From positions 62,001 through 126,000 of the forward strand of contig CAWZYM010000204.1 in NCBI GenBank assembly GCA_963966185.1: a stretch of DNA of 64,000 nt, written 5' to 3'. The DNA comes from Rhabditoides inermis. Taxonomy: Eukaryota; Nematoda; Chromadorea; Rhabditida; Rhabditidae. Every line of letters starts with the position of its first letter. The first letter of the stretch is position 1. The notes under the pieces are model-generated. The model did not search any database. It was not told where the DNA came from and saw nothing but the letters and a program-made list of their open reading frames with translations. The position numbers and the translations under genes were made by a program. Below are positions 31,996 to 43,022 of the stretch, piece after piece.

Positions 31996-32806
31996 GAATG
32001 AATGAATTTATTACAGAAAAAACCTGCGTCACACAATCAAAATCACCGATAGAAACTGTTCAAAGCGATCAATTTAAGAGAGGAGTGGAATAGGGAGAGA
32101 GAGGAAGAGACCTGGTACGTTTGCGGCACTGGCTCCCAGCCTTAGTGGAGGATGAGGAGCGGCGGAGGGAACCGCTTGCACGACCGCAAGGTGTGCACAA
32201 GGAAACGAGCGCACATTCGACTACCATCAGTCAACCAACACTCTACCTTGTCTCATTACATCAATAACTCTGCAGATCAATAGTCGTTTATGACATGGGG
32301 TTGAAACTATATGTACATGTGTGATGGAAGTGGGTGTGTGATTAGATGGACTAATTTTCTGGTGGCCAGAGGACGACGGTGTGGGCTCTCGTGGGACTTC
32401 TCTCCTCGAGTGGTGTGTGTGGCGGGAGGTGAGAAAGAGGAAGGCCGGGCCGTTGTGGAAGGGGGACCACCAGAGAGCAGCCGAAGTGGAGTTCAGCGAC
32501 ACGCCAAGACAGTGCGGGCGTACAAACACAGAACGAACGACACAAACTAGACAGAACAACAAAAAGACATGGAACATATATGCAAAAGAAGTGCGAAAAA
32601 GGACAGGGTCCTTAGTGTTTGAGACTGAGTGTCTTAGAGAGATCAATGCGTGATATAGCTTTAACAAAAAGCGAGTGCCGTTTTCTGAATATGCCTGGAT
32701 ATGCCTTGCTGAGTGCGAGAATGTATCGCGCGGTTCGGAGAGCAAATGAGTTGTGGATATTCATGCTTCTTTCCAAATCTGAGGAATAGAACAAACTGAC
32801 ATAGAG
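31996..32806. other. Unassigned intergenic sequence
   Basis: Open frames exist on both strands (for example 32227-32745 minus), but none shows a recognisable domain or splice pattern. It may be LINE-derived, because the next module is. Confidence 0.3.
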
Positions 32807-33293
32807 ATGGAGCGGGACAAGTTGAATGCGCTGTATGACGAGTGTAGTGAGAAGCGCAAGTCGGGGGTGACTATTTCGTGTATGCCAACCGTATCATTCT
32901 CCGCAGTGGGCTCACCTCTGTGAAGGAGCAGCTCAAGGCCTCGGCCAAGAGCAGCAGGAAGGACCAGAAGGGGGCTTCGGGCCGTCTCGGTACCTCACAG
33001 AGTGTGGGGAGTGGAGAGTGTGCGGTTCCGGTCCCCCCGCAGTCCGGGTCACCCTCGGGCGGCGCCGCCCCTGCAGTTGCCGTCCCAGTCGTCGCTCACC
33101 CATCAGGCAATGGACTCTTCCGAGACCGCCGCCGAGGTGACAGCGCAACCATCGCCCGCAAAAAAACCCACTAGCGCGTCACCGTCAATTATCAAGTCTC
33201 TCTTTCTATTTGCAAATACTCGCTCAATTGTGAACAAGCTAGTAGAGTTATATTTCAAGTCACCGGAAATTCCCAGGCAGTTTCAGTTTTAAA
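32807..33293 (+). mobile_element. LINE 5' module, first copy
   Basis: It starts MERDKLNALYDECSEKRKSG and then a Lys/Ser-rich segment (KASAKSSRKDQKGASGRLG). Another frame reads EVTAQPSPAKKP and then SLFLFANTRSIVNKLVEL (about 33194-33250), which resembles the first strand of a LINE endonuclease (consensus ANTRSL.NK). It stops soon after at 33290. The same module is repeated at 35060-35464, so I infer the 5' portion of a LINE rather than a host gene. Confidence 0.45.
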
Positions 33294-33427
33294 GATATAG
33301 GGGCCTATTCAAACAGCATGCTGATCGTAAATTTTTAAATTTCGCGCGTTTCTTTGCTCGCCAAGAAAACACATGGGCATAACTCGTTGTACCAGTTGAA
33401 ATCACGTGATGATTTACACAAAACATG
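33294..33427. other. Short unassigned stretch
   Basis: No gene or repeat recognised. Confidence 0.3.
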
Positions 33428-33492
33428 CGGGTGCTATGAGAATCGAACACGGGATAGTCACAACAGCAGCAGCGCATGCTATCCACAACACC
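33428..33492 (-). repeat. tRNA-like sequence, minus strand
   Basis: Minus strand reads GGTGTTGTGGATAGCATGCG (A box) and CCGTGTTCGATTCTCATAG (B box) at tRNA spacing. The arms pair incompletely. It is a different tRNA-derived unit from those at 7.0 and 7.9 kb. Confidence 0.45.
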
Positions 33493-34014
33493 ATGAGGGA
33501 TAGTTGCTTGCTGATCGTCTGTCAATTTGAAACAGCCACTTTGCATCGAAATATCTCGATGAATGAAATAAACTTTACTGTGATATTTTGTATACAGATA
33601 AACAATATACAGAAAAGTACAAAAGCCAAAAGTTTGTTTATCTATACTTAATGTGACTTCTATCACATCGGCTACTTTTGTGCTGAAACTCGTTTCTCAC
33701 ATGGACACCTGGGTGTCAATTTATATCATGAAAATACGATTGAAATGTGTTTTCCGTACAAATCATGCATGCTGAATTTATTGGTGTTATTGGTTTATTT
33801 TTTAGTTTGATCAGATAACGATATATAATCAATGTCACGCTATGTCACGGCCCGGGCCGGGACGTCACGGCCGAATGGTCAAAGCTTGTTATCGGGACAG
33901 TAGTCAGAGAACGTTCAAATACAAAGCTTGGAATTGCCAGCTAAATACTTGAATTCGCGCGCGAAAAGACTGTGTGGAAAGGAGAGACGCAGACGATGAG
34001 CGCAAAATGGCGCT
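33493..34014. other. Unassigned AT-rich sequence
   Basis: It includes a GC-rich patch at about 33848-33875 with GGCCCGGGCC. No gene seen. Confidence 0.35.
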
Positions 34015-34140
34015 ATTTTTCAATCGCGATAAAAACATTTCACAACAGATGCGTTTTGCCATGTCAGCATGATAAGAAACGATAAGAAAGTGGTGCGTGG
34101 CAGCACTGTCAGATTTCCATAATACACGTTGGCCCCCCTT
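34015..34140. repeat. Copy of the AATCGCGATAAAA dispersed repeat
   Basis: Shares TCAATCGCGATAAAA, CATTTCACAACAGATGCGTT and GCATGATAAGAAACGATAAG with 6563-6700 and 7711-7830. Confidence 0.6.
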
Positions 34141-34429
34141 CCGCCTTGTTATTATGATAAGAAAATGCCATGTGAAAATGGGTGCCGCGCGGGACCACAC
34201 ACCGGGCAACCGGTGACAATGATTTCGCAGCGTGCATTTCCGAAAGCGTTTGGTCATTTTTCGCGGCAATTGGAGGGGTACGAGATCATTTTCACCGACT
34301 GCCCGGTGTGTTGTCCCGCGCGGAAAATGAGTATCTTTAAAATCTGTAGTCAAATGCACATAGCCCCCAACTATAATAATGATAGTTCATCCATATGGTA
34401 TCAATCATCAAACAGCACAAACATCCTAG

Positions 34430-35010
34430 TACCGGTTAAGAACAAAGGGTGGTTTGGCAGAGTGATGACTGCGACAGAATCTTTTGACACCCAAAACGTG
34501 TATAGAAAAGGTCTGTCAATCTTAGAAACGGATGCAAGAACTTCTGAAGTTAGTAGAGAGAAAAAGCCAACTATCTCCCTGAATAAAACTATGCGTGGTT
34601 TTGATTGCTCGGTACCAACCGCAACGCCGCAACGGACTGTTTTCTGTCTTTGAGAAACTCTCTGATCCAATTAAAAGTGTTCCCACGGATGCCCATGTCA
34701 AAAACATTTCAAATAGAAGTGAATGGTTCATGGTGTCGAAAGCTTTCTTGGAATCAAAGTATATGCAGACAATGACTGAACCTGCAGAAACATATTTACA
34801 CCAATGACTATGACATCAATATTTTGGACATTTGTAGATCTGTTTTTGCGAAAACCAAATTGTTTAGGGGAAAGAACGTTAATTTTTTCAAAGAAACATG
34901 TTATTTGCTTTACGCAGAGGCCATCAAAAACTTTGGATATGCTGCAAGTTAGAGAAATAGGCCTATAATTCGAGACAAGTTCACGAGGACCCTTTTTTGT
35001 ATCGAGGTTT
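34430..35010 (-). mobile_element. Degraded reverse transcriptase fragment
   Basis: On the minus strand: ELVSNYRPISLTCSISKVFD, LSPKQFGFRKNRSTNVQN, and IYFDSKKAFDTMNHSLLFEM with one frame change. These are RT motifs 0, 1-2 and A of a CR1/L2-like LINE. Downstream (34430-34670) an open frame continues without clear motifs. Not functional. Confidence 0.8.
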
Positions 35011-35059
35011 AATTCATGCTTCTTTCCAGATATGAGGAATAGAACAAAGTGACATAGAC

Positions 35060-35464
35060 ATGGAGCGGGACAAGTTGAATGCGCTGTATGACGAGTGCAG
35101 TGAGAAGCGCAAGTCGGGGGTGACTATTTCGTGTATGCCAACCGTATCATTCTCCGCAGTGACCTCTGCGAAGGAGAAGCTCAAGGCCTCGGCCAAGAGC
35201 AGCAGGAAGGACCAGAAGGGGGCTTCGGGCCGTCTCGGTACCTCACAGAGTGTGGGGAGTGGAGAGTGTGCGGTTCCGGTCCCCCCGCAGTCCGGGTCAC
35301 CCTCGGGCGGCGCCGCCCCTGCAGTTGCCGTCCCAGTCGTCGCTCACCCATCAGGCAATGGACTCTTCCGAGACCGCCGCCGAGGTGACAGCGCAACCAT
35401 CGCCCGCAAAAAAAACCCACTAGCGCGTCACCGTCAATTATCTCTCCGCTACTCTACGAGATAA
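35060..35464 (+). mobile_element. LINE 5' module, second copy
   Basis: Open for 134 codons from MERDKLNALYDECSEKRKSG through KLKASAKSSRKDQKGASG to the stop. It matches 32807-33180 closely, and both are preceded by the same ~45 bases (ATGCTTCTTTCCA..TATGAGGAATAGAAC). Here the sequence leaves the shared module just before the endonuclease part. Confidence 0.5.
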
Positions 35465-36112
35465 CCCAAGTTTTTACTCCCGTTCACAATTCTTAGTCTT
35501 AGGCTTAGGGGACAGGTTTATGCTAGGACAGGTTTATGCTATTACTCGGATGGCCGCGAGACCCAATTCAATACAATACGCGGGCGCGAAATATTGAACA
35601 TTGAATATGCACAATGGGACTCGCTACAGTGAGATGCGGAAGAGCGGGAAGAGAGTGGGTAAGGGCGCGGCGACGGCAGTCCAGGAAGGGGAATTCGGCA
35701 AAAGCGGCGGTGCATCGACGCCTCACGAAGGTCTTCCGGGTCGATAGCGTAGATCTCCAGTGGCTAGGACGCGTCCTTCCAGATCTAACGGACGAGCACG
35801 AATCTGAAACGAAATAATTAGCTTCCCCGCGTGGTGTTGAGTGTTGACTAGATGAGCTGAAAAGGGGAAGACTAAAGGGGAAGACTAAAGGGGGCGTGGA
35901 GCATGTCGCGCGAAGTGATATATGTCGAAATTTGTTCACACTAGTCGGAGGGCGGGAGGGTTGCGTCGTTCTATTGGTGGGTGGGTGGGAACGCAAGCAC
36001 CGAGAATGGGGCTTGTTCTTCGGTGTGAGATTTCGACCATTTCAACGGGTGCGTGACCATGCTAGAGCCACACTACGCCACACTAACAATTGTTCCGTCC
36101 GCAAAAACTGTT
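35465..36112. other. Unassigned sequence between LINE modules
   Basis: A minus-strand open frame (35568-35996) and a plus one (35614-35817) exist but show no domain. No supported gene. Confidence 0.3.
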
Positions 36113-36172
36113 AATTATCAAGTCTCTCTTTCTATTTGCAAATACTCGCTCAATTGTGAACAAGCTAACAAT
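36113..36172 (+). mobile_element. LINE endonuclease start fragment
   Basis: These 60 bases repeat 33189-33248, encoding the LFANTRSIVNKL start. It continues the module that was interrupted at about 35450. Confidence 0.6.
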
Positions 36173-36480
36173 GATGACGAGTCACGAGTTTTGAAGTTCT
36201 GTTTGCGCAGAAAAATTGGTAAAAACAATTTTTCAACAAACAATTTTTCCACGTTTATATCATTTCGAAAGATGGTTTCGTTGATGAGAAAAAAAGCGAC
36301 CCCAACCTGAAGATCAGGCAAGATTACATTGTCCGGATACACACCGGATACATACAATACCTCGATTCGAAACGAAAGTAGTAAACACCTGAAAGCAGTT
36401 TGAATACACAGGCAAACATCTCTCCTGTGTTGGTAGGGGATGTTTATGATGATTGTTTGGGAATAATGACTTGTTTGCAG

Positions 36481-36862
36481 GCGGCGTTCCAGCAATGCGT
36501 TTCATCGACGAAGCGACCGAATCGGTCATCTTCGACAAGTGCGACAACAACGTGATGGTGTACACGCGCAACTTCGGCAAGGTGCTCTTCAAGGACTCAC
36601 TCAACTTATACCTCAAGGTACGCCCACGCATGTTTCATTATCGATTGATTCATTTGATCCTCTGTGTTATTAGAAATTCAATTCAATTGTTGTTTATGAT
36701 GTTTCTCATTGTTTGTTTGATTGATGGATTGGTTGTAGGACCAGAGAGTTCCTGCACGAGATAGTCGACTACCGTTTCCCGACCAACTCTCCCCTCAAAA
36801 CGAAACAGAAGTGGAAGAACTGCTCTGCTGCCATCAACAGAAACCGGCCCGATCCGAAGTAG
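36481..36862 (+). CDS. Two candidate exons of an unrecognised protein
   Basis: A good acceptor at 36479-36480 opens an exon to 36617, reading MRFIDEATESVIFDKCDNN, VMVYTRNFGKVLF and KDSLNLYLK before GTACGC. A second acceptor at 36738 opens a segment to 36862. Two frames are possible there: the phase-continuous one (DQRVPARDSRLPF) stays open, and another ends at a stop after REFLHEIVDYRFP and KTKQKWKNCSAAINR, which looks more protein-like but needs a frame change. I cannot name the family. The same pair of exons is duplicated at 44984-45350. Confidence 0.4.
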
Positions 36863-37500
36863 ACGAGCTGGTACGCGTATTGACTATATTTATTTTGTTT
36901 TTTTTATTTCATTTCACACTTTGCAATTGATGATCCAGTGATGTCCAGCACTCCCCTCTCTTGCTTTACACTGTAATACAGACAGAAGAAGACACCCCGT
37001 GCCTCTCTCTATGCACCCACTCTCTATGCATTGCACTCCTCTCTCGTCTCTTTAGCTAATTGTTACGTCACTATACACAAGTGTTATGTTTTTTGGTCAT
37101 AATTATGTTTATACGATTTTGGTATACGCGTTTTTCGAGGTGTTGTAAACGCATCAGAGTTTGCTAGTTGATTTTATGATAAACTAATTGTATGTTTTTT
37201 GTTATATGCAACAAAAACAAGAATAGAAACGAATGGCGAGAATAAAGCAATCCTGATACTGTCGACGGCGTCCGGCTTCGTATTCAAAGGCACAGTGGCG
37301 CTAGTTTTTGACTTTGGTTTATTGCTTGACCCATAGAAACACGAAATAATCAAAGAAAACGCGAAAGAACGACGTTTCCTCGTTACCTATACACGCTTAC
37401 CAAAATATGCACGTGCGAAGCTTGGTAAGGCGAATTCAAACTTCGCGCCAAATTGCTTATCGGAAAGTTGAGCCCTGTGCGCATCTCGTCGATATGAGTT
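36863..37500. other. Intergenic sequence, no gene seen
   Basis: It contains AATAAA at about 37241-37246, which could be a poly(A) signal for the two-exon candidate upstream. Nothing else is recognised. Confidence 0.35.
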
Positions 37501-37513
37501 CGACAGTTCATGT

Positions 37514-37590
37514 CGTTGTATGTAGTGTTGTGGTAACGCTCTCGGTTCATGGACAATGCTATGCCGGTTCGATTCCCGCTGCATGCAAAC
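37514..37590 (+). repeat. tRNA-like sequence
   Basis: GTAGTGTTGTGGTAACGCTC (A box) and GCCGGTTCGATTCCCGC (B box) have normal spacing, and flanks TGTATGTAG and CTGCATGCA pair partly. Copy at 46003-46079. SINE head or tRNA pseudogene. Confidence 0.5.
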
Positions 37591-38219
37591 AGTTTTGCCA
37601 AGTTCTCAATAGTGAATTTCGATGAAGTGAATTTCGATGAAAATTTAGATGAATTGGTAACGCTAAACGCCCCTGTGCCTTTAACTAAAATGAAAAAAAA
37701 ATAAGCGAGCAGGGGTGGAGAGGAGCAGGGGAGGGGACTATGTCTCATACAGGGTTCCAAGATGTCCCTGAAAATTGAATATAAATTTACTTAACAATAC
37801 ATACAAATGAATATGTAAATACACTCGAAATGGGACCCTCATCACCATGGCACAGAGAGAATCAGACAATGTTTGAGCTATATCGCAAACGAGTGTCACA
37901 GTTTGTACCCGTTACGAGTCGTCCGTGTTCCCACCAGCTCCCACGGCTCGGCATTTCGGTGGCTGCTCTCTGTACGCAGAGTGTCCGCAGACAGCGACCG
38001 TGCCGCGGGCAAACGCACCGCAGGCAGTGTGCCATTCCATTCTTCGGGGAGCGCACAGCGATCGAGACGCCTTTTCTGTCTGCGGACAGCGGGAACTCAC
38101 CGTGTGCAAGCTCATCGTGTCATCATTACAATTTCATAGTTGCATAGTTCGCTTGTGAACTTATCAGTTTCAGGGCATCATCATATCGGTTCAGACGAAA
38201 ACGTCCTCTTGCTCGGGGA

Positions 38220-38609
38220 TCACTGGTCCATTGCTCTGTTCGATGAGTTGGCCCAAGCACTACTGACCGCTGTGGTCTTACGGATGCGGAAAAGGCACAG
38301 AAACTCGTTTCGTATCGGCTCACTGAAAAAGTTGCGTTGAGAAGGGGGGGGGGATGAAGGACTTTACCTGAAGAACATCAATACGAAAGGCGAGGACAAG
38401 CAGGAAAAGTCGACGGCGATAGGAACTATAGGGTCTGTGAGTGCGTAGAGTGCGGGAACGTTCATTGTCAGACTCAGAGTACGAAGCGTCTGTAATTTGA
38501 GCAAACCTTCACATCCTTTATAAATGATTCTACCGTTATGATGAATCCGATCAGTTCGATAAGGAACTGAGTAAATGCAGCGTGAAAAAGTTATCACAGC
38601 TAGAGTCAT
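38220..38609 (-). pseudogene. SRV/SRG-like chemoreceptor with internal deletion
   Basis: It starts MTLAVI exactly like the gene at 42840, but after six codons jumps directly into sequence matching the TM6 exon of that gene, in the wrong frame. The TM7 exon 38368-38489 (TLSLTMNVPALYALTDPIV, DFSCLSSPFVLMFF) and last exon 38220-38322 (SEPIRNEFLCLFRIRK) are intact in phase. TM1 to TM5 are missing, so it cannot make a receptor. Confidence 0.75.
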
Positions 38610-38789
38610 GCTGTAATATTATCAATAATGATGAAAAGTGATTCAGACAAGAGACATGTTTATTACGATGCTTCGCTTTTATTACATCATCAGAGAAGCA
38701 TTACGTCAAGTTTGGTGCTTGGGTAATTGAACCGTAAAAATGACAATAATGATTAGTAAATGCGATACACAGTGAACGGTTATAATAGC

Positions 38790-39125
38790 TTAAAGATAGT
38801 GTACCCTCTGGTTTTCGAAGTTGAGTTAGCATCGGATTTTGAAATTAGACCAAAAATGTGCACTTTTGTCAATTGTATGACTTTTTCCAGGTGCAAATAA
38901 ACCATATGACGGAAATGCCGAGAAGTTGGAGAAACCATTACCCATCGTGCACATTTGTGCACGTTTCTGCAAACTTGTCTCTTGAACGAGTGTATTTATG
39001 AGCAAATTAGATGAACTTTGAGGAGATTTTGAATTTTTTTTTATGAAAACGTACTTTATTTAAGACATAATTGTACTGCCTACTTCTAACCCAACTGCGA
39101 AAATCATAAGGTACACTGCCTTTAA
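38790..39125. mobile_element. TTAA-flanked foldback element (family 1), third copy
   Basis: TTAAAGATAGTGTACCCTCTGG at 38790 and the inverse AAGGTACACTGCCTTTAA ending 39125 delimit a 328-bp element with TTAA on both sides. Confidence 0.8.
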
Positions 39126-39690
39126 AGAAAATCAATACTCAAAAATGTAGAGAGGTGGCCGGTCAAGCGGCATTTTTCGCGTGAATGTGGCTAAATTCGG
39201 CCAAAAAGGACGCACGACTTTTTTTCTCTAATCTCCGTTAGGCGTTAAGCTACATAGCTTTCCTTTAGCGAAAGCGAACTATCTACGAGTGATCTATCCA
39301 ACTGCATATTTGGTTCTAATTGAACATGTTTCTATTATTATTATTATGTTTCTAAAACCTTGTTTTCGCACCCCTGACTTCGACCCCTTCTGATGAATCG
39401 GCGAGACTCACACTTCAAAACCAAAGCAAGCATTTGGAAACATGTTCAACCAACTATACACATGAAAAGATCATTCGTAAAACGTTCGATTCCGCTAAAC
39501 TAGAGCTTTGAAGCTCAACGGGAACACTCGAGAAAGGGTGCGTCCATTTTGGCCGGATAGAATCGCTTGACTGAGGCGAGTTATTTTCACTTCATATATA
39601 AAAATAGCAAAAAATGACGGGTTTCAACAGGTGCAAATAGAGTTGTGCGTTGTGATTTTTTTTAATTGCAATGTCACAGTTGGCAATTCT
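39126..39690. other. Intergenic sequence, partly duplicated at 47.75-48.09 kb
   Basis: No gene seen. Shares CTAAAACCTTGTTTTCGCAC and other blocks with the right copy. Confidence 0.4.
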
Positions 39691-40008
39691 TTAAAAAAGT
39701 ACTTGCGTAGAGAGATGCACTTTGTCTTAACTAACCCAATGCAGCAAAAGCACATGCATAAAACGTTTACAAATACTAACACAAACCTGCACCTCTCTCT
39801 TCTTTTTCTTTGTCTTTTCTCTCTCCTATTTTTTTTACTAAATCCTTACTCTTTATTTGTTCCGTTGTGGTCGCTTGTTAGCAACAAAAACAAAACATTT
39901 CAGTATGCGCAGGTTTGAGTTAGTATTTGTAAACGTTTTATGCATGTGCTTTTGCTGCATTGGGTTAGTTAAGACAAAGTGCATCTCTCTACGCAAGTAC
40001 TTTTTTAA
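39691..40008. mobile_element. TTAA-ended foldback element
   Basis: TTAAAAAAGTACTTGCGTAG at 39691 is mirrored by CTACGCAAGTACTTTTTTAA ending at 40008. The arms (about 110 bases) include AAGCACATGCATAAAACGTT. The corresponding site in the right duplication lacks it, so it inserted after duplication or was lost there. Confidence 0.8.
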
Positions 40009-40109
40009 AGAAAATATATGTGCTTTTGTTAAATTTCATAGAAATTTTTAATACGTGCTGAATTATAACTATTCATCTGGATTATATCTAAACTAATCTA
40101 TCTATCTCC

Positions 40110-40151
40110 TTCTGTTCTCTCTCTCTCCCTCTGTTTTTTTCTCTCCATCTG

Positions 40152-40208
<57 letters not shown>

Positions 40209-40312
40209 ATCTCTGCTCTTCTCTCTCTCTCTCTCTCTCCATCCCTCCATTTCTCCCTGCCCTTCTCTCTCTATATCTGCCATTCTCCCTCTATCTCTGC
40301 TCTTCTCTCACT
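40110..40312 (+). repeat. CT-rich tract
   Basis: Mostly (CT)n with CTATCT and CTCCAT variants; not in an intron that I can identify. Confidence 0.9.
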
Positions 40313-40435
40313 TCTTCCTCTAATGCACCACAGTCCACAATGTATTCACGGATCGCCGTTACGTTTCACAAAACGTTTTTGTTAACATATTTTCTCATTA
40401 CCATTCGGTGTCGCGCCTACTGCGTTCTTCCTCCT

Positions 40436-40484
40436 GGCTATAGTTGGCGGGGTCAAAACAATGCAAACCCGGCGCGCATAAGAC
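40436..40484. repeat. Dispersed GC-rich repeat shared with a Flamingo intron
   Basis: GGCTATAGTTGGCGGGGTC and GCAAACCCGGCGCGC resemble 20103-20150 (GTTATAGTGGGCGGGGCC, GCAAACCCGGCGCGT). Nature unknown. Confidence 0.5.
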
Positions 40485-41327
40485 GCTGGCGGCGGCGGGG
40501 CGGACTACACGCAAAGTGCAAGTTGGGAAAAGTGGTGACGGGAAGGACACGAAACACGCTGGCCTTTCGCCTAGTGCGAGCGCGAGATCGCGCATTACTT
40601 CTTTCACAGAAGAGATACAAAGATTCCACCGACCAGTGATCTGGCCTACGGAACGGTGCGAATCTAACTAGCATGAATTGGATGAGTTCCCATTTTTGCT
40701 AACATGATCTTTGGATATCGCTTCTTGAAAATTCTGGCGCTAGCCCTATCCTAAGCCAAAAGGCTTGCGTACGCGGACAGATGCAAGTAGCAAATATAGT
40801 TCAGGGTTCTAGTTTCTGATGCTGTGTTTTGCTTTTTCAAATTTTCATTTTTCCGCAGTTCGCACGGAATATGTCGCAAATGAAAAAAAAAAACTCGGTA
40901 AAACCTGACACTGCACGGGTATTTCCGGTGATTTGAAATATAACACTACTTATTTTTCTGAATGTCATCGAATTGAGTGAGAGGGAAAAAACATATTTTT
41001 GAATGATATTTATTTATGAAGTCGTAAAAAATGTGAATGATCGTAAATCATCAAAAATACATAATACCATAATCATGCCTATCATTTGTTGTCTCTTCAT
41101 TTGTGCGAACACCATGTTCAATCCTCACTTGATCCTACTACATTCAAGTATACTCTCTTCGTTTGTCCAAACATAAAAAAAACATGAGAGGTAAGGTTGA
41201 ATGAAAAAAAAGTTCTTATACCTGGTCAAATGATCTAAAAAAAAATTCAAACAAAAGATATCGACAGAATGGCATGTGTACTTGGTGATCAGTTGCAGGT
41301 TTGTTCAGACGTCTTCTTGCTCTGAGA
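40485..41327. other. Intergenic sequence downstream of the chemoreceptor
   Basis: Largely duplicated at 48.12-48.68 kb. No gene recognised. Confidence 0.4.
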
Positions 41328-42840
41328 TCACGGGGCCAAAGCTCTGTTCGATGTCGATGAGTTGGTCCACGCACTACTGACAGGAGTGTTCTTAGATTTA
41401 GCAGTTCGGAAAAGGTTTAGCAGTTCGTGTCGTATCGGTTCACTGAAAAAAAACGTTGAGAATTGAAGGTGAACGGGCTTTACCTGAAGAACATCAATAC
41501 AATTGGCGGGGACAAGCAGGAAACATCATAGAAGATAGGCACTATAGGTTCAGTGAGCGTGTAGACTGACTTGGGAACCTTCATTGTCAGACTCAGAGTA
41601 CGGAGCGTCTGTAACTTGGGTAATTCTCACATGATTAATTCTAGCTGAAACCGATCAATTCGATGATGAACTGAGTGAATGCAGCGTAGAATAGTTGTTT
41701 TTCCAGATGTTCTCTTATGATATTGATACTTTTCAAGTATGCAAGCACTCTGAGATTGATAACCGTATTTAGCAGCAGAACACTGGCCGAGAAGTGACAC
41801 CACTCTGAATATGCGTTTTTTTCAGTTTTTGATTCGAAATCGAAATCTTACTAAAGATGTTATGAGCCTGTAGTAGTTTCCTTGCTCAACGTAGTAATAC
41901 TGCAGTCTTTGACCAAAAAAAGGAACAGAAAATATCAGTGACAGTCCAATTGTGGCTAGCATCATGATGTAGTTTAGATATTTCCATAGCTAAATAAGCA
42001 TTGAATGAATCAAGCACTCAAACCAATAAATAAATCATTGGATCAATCAATATCAATTACGAGTAAAGCGAAACAAAACTACGGTGAGAGGATCGAGTAC
42101 AACTACATCCGGTTTCCTCTAACTCTCGTGAGAGTGTACCATCCGGGACCATCTCGATGAACCGGTAAGTAAGTGTACAATGTGTATATAGTAGTCGCCT
42201 GGCGGATCTTTTGTGCTATTGACAGCCGGGGTCAGTGGGCGAAAGTCAGATTCGAGAGAGAGAGACCAGATTCTTGATTCGCGGGTCTTTTGATTCGCAT
42301 GGCGGCTCGTTTGATCGAATTTCGGTTTGAACGCGCGCGCTCAGGTCTTCCCACGATCTGACGTGCGACCGAACTGCAATCCACAGTAATCCGCAAAACT
42401 ATCTTCCTGAATTACATTATATTTTTTCCTCAACCGACCGTGTCCGTTGTTGATCCATACGCAATCACCGTCAGCCGATTCAACGAAACGACAAAGATAT
42501 TGAATCGGGCAGCAAATGCAGTAAAGTAGGCAAGAAATAGCACAGTCATGCACCCTTCGGCCGGCACACTTTTCAGAAATGGAGAGAACAAGTCTTGTTT
42601 GCTAGTGCTGTACGGTATTTTGTACGTCATAAAGGCGCTCGCCCATAGGAAGATGTTCTGAAGTATATACTTATGATAGCTATGTTTTGAATGAAATACC
42701 CAAACGAATGCGGAGAACGTGAATAGAACAAAAGTAAAGTGGAATTTTTTTCGAAGTTTGACGACGATTGAAATGACCAAAAAGTAAAGAATTACGAGTG
42801 GTAGCTCAAGTATGAACAGCCCGATCACAGCTAGGGTCAT
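41328..42840 (-). CDS. Nematode serpentine chemoreceptor, SRV/SRG type
   Basis: Exons: 42700-42840 (MTLAVIGLFILELPLVILYF, VVKLRKKFHFTFVLFTFS), then after a 42-nt intron 42657 to about 42440 (NIFLWASAFMTYKIPYST, AARFNIFVVSLNRLTVIAYG), 41852-41989 (LWKYLNYIMMLATIGLSLIF), 41641-41802 (ASVLLLNTVINLRVLAYLK, QLFYAAFTQFIIELIGF), 41484-41608 (TLRTLSLTMKVP, DVSCLSPPIVLMFF), 41328-41442 (SEPIRHELLNLFRTAK). The NRLT motif after TM3, the W before TM4 and the F-S-x-x-I-R end of TM7 fit nematode SRG-superfamily receptors, which sense chemicals in sensory neurons. Two doubts: the donor after STTD is weak, and at 41641-41660 the donor present in the sister copy is replaced by sequence with TAG. It may be newly inactive. 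Confidence 0.68.
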
Positions 42841-42960
42841 GTTGCTGAAATATGCTGATGATTAGTATCGTGCTACACATTAAAAATAACAGTTGAAATC
42901 GCTGAAAACTACTACTTCCATAAATATGTACACAGCTACAAGATGGGAGTTGTTGTTATA
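42841..42960. other. Upstream region of the chemoreceptor
   Basis: TTTCAG lies 4 bases before the ATG, so an upstream exon or trans-splice site is possible. No promoter motif is recognised. Confidence 0.35.
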
Positions 42961-42962
42961 TC

Positions 42963-42966
<4 letters not shown>

Positions 42967-43021
<55 letters not shown>
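42967..43021. repeat. (AT)n microsatellite
   Basis: About 27 perfect AT units. Confidence 0.97.

Positions 43022-43022
<1 letters not shown>

Larger units (their letters stand above)
36493..38270. repeat. Segmental duplication, left copy
   Basis: Near-identical to 44982-46745, including the two unknown exons, intergenic sequence, a tRNA-like unit and a chemoreceptor tail. Homology resumes after interruptions (39.34-39.69 kb with 47.75-48.09 kb; 40.78-41.39 kb with 48.12-48.76 kb). Confidence 0.85.

Noticed and set aside
32227..32745. 172-codon minus-strand open frame
   Set aside because: No domain, no splice or paralog support, and the composition looks arbitrary; it may be LINE 3' sequence.
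35568..35996. 142-codon minus-strand frame
   Set aside because: Low-complexity Pro/Ser/Arg composition, overlapped by an equally open plus frame, no recognisable motif.
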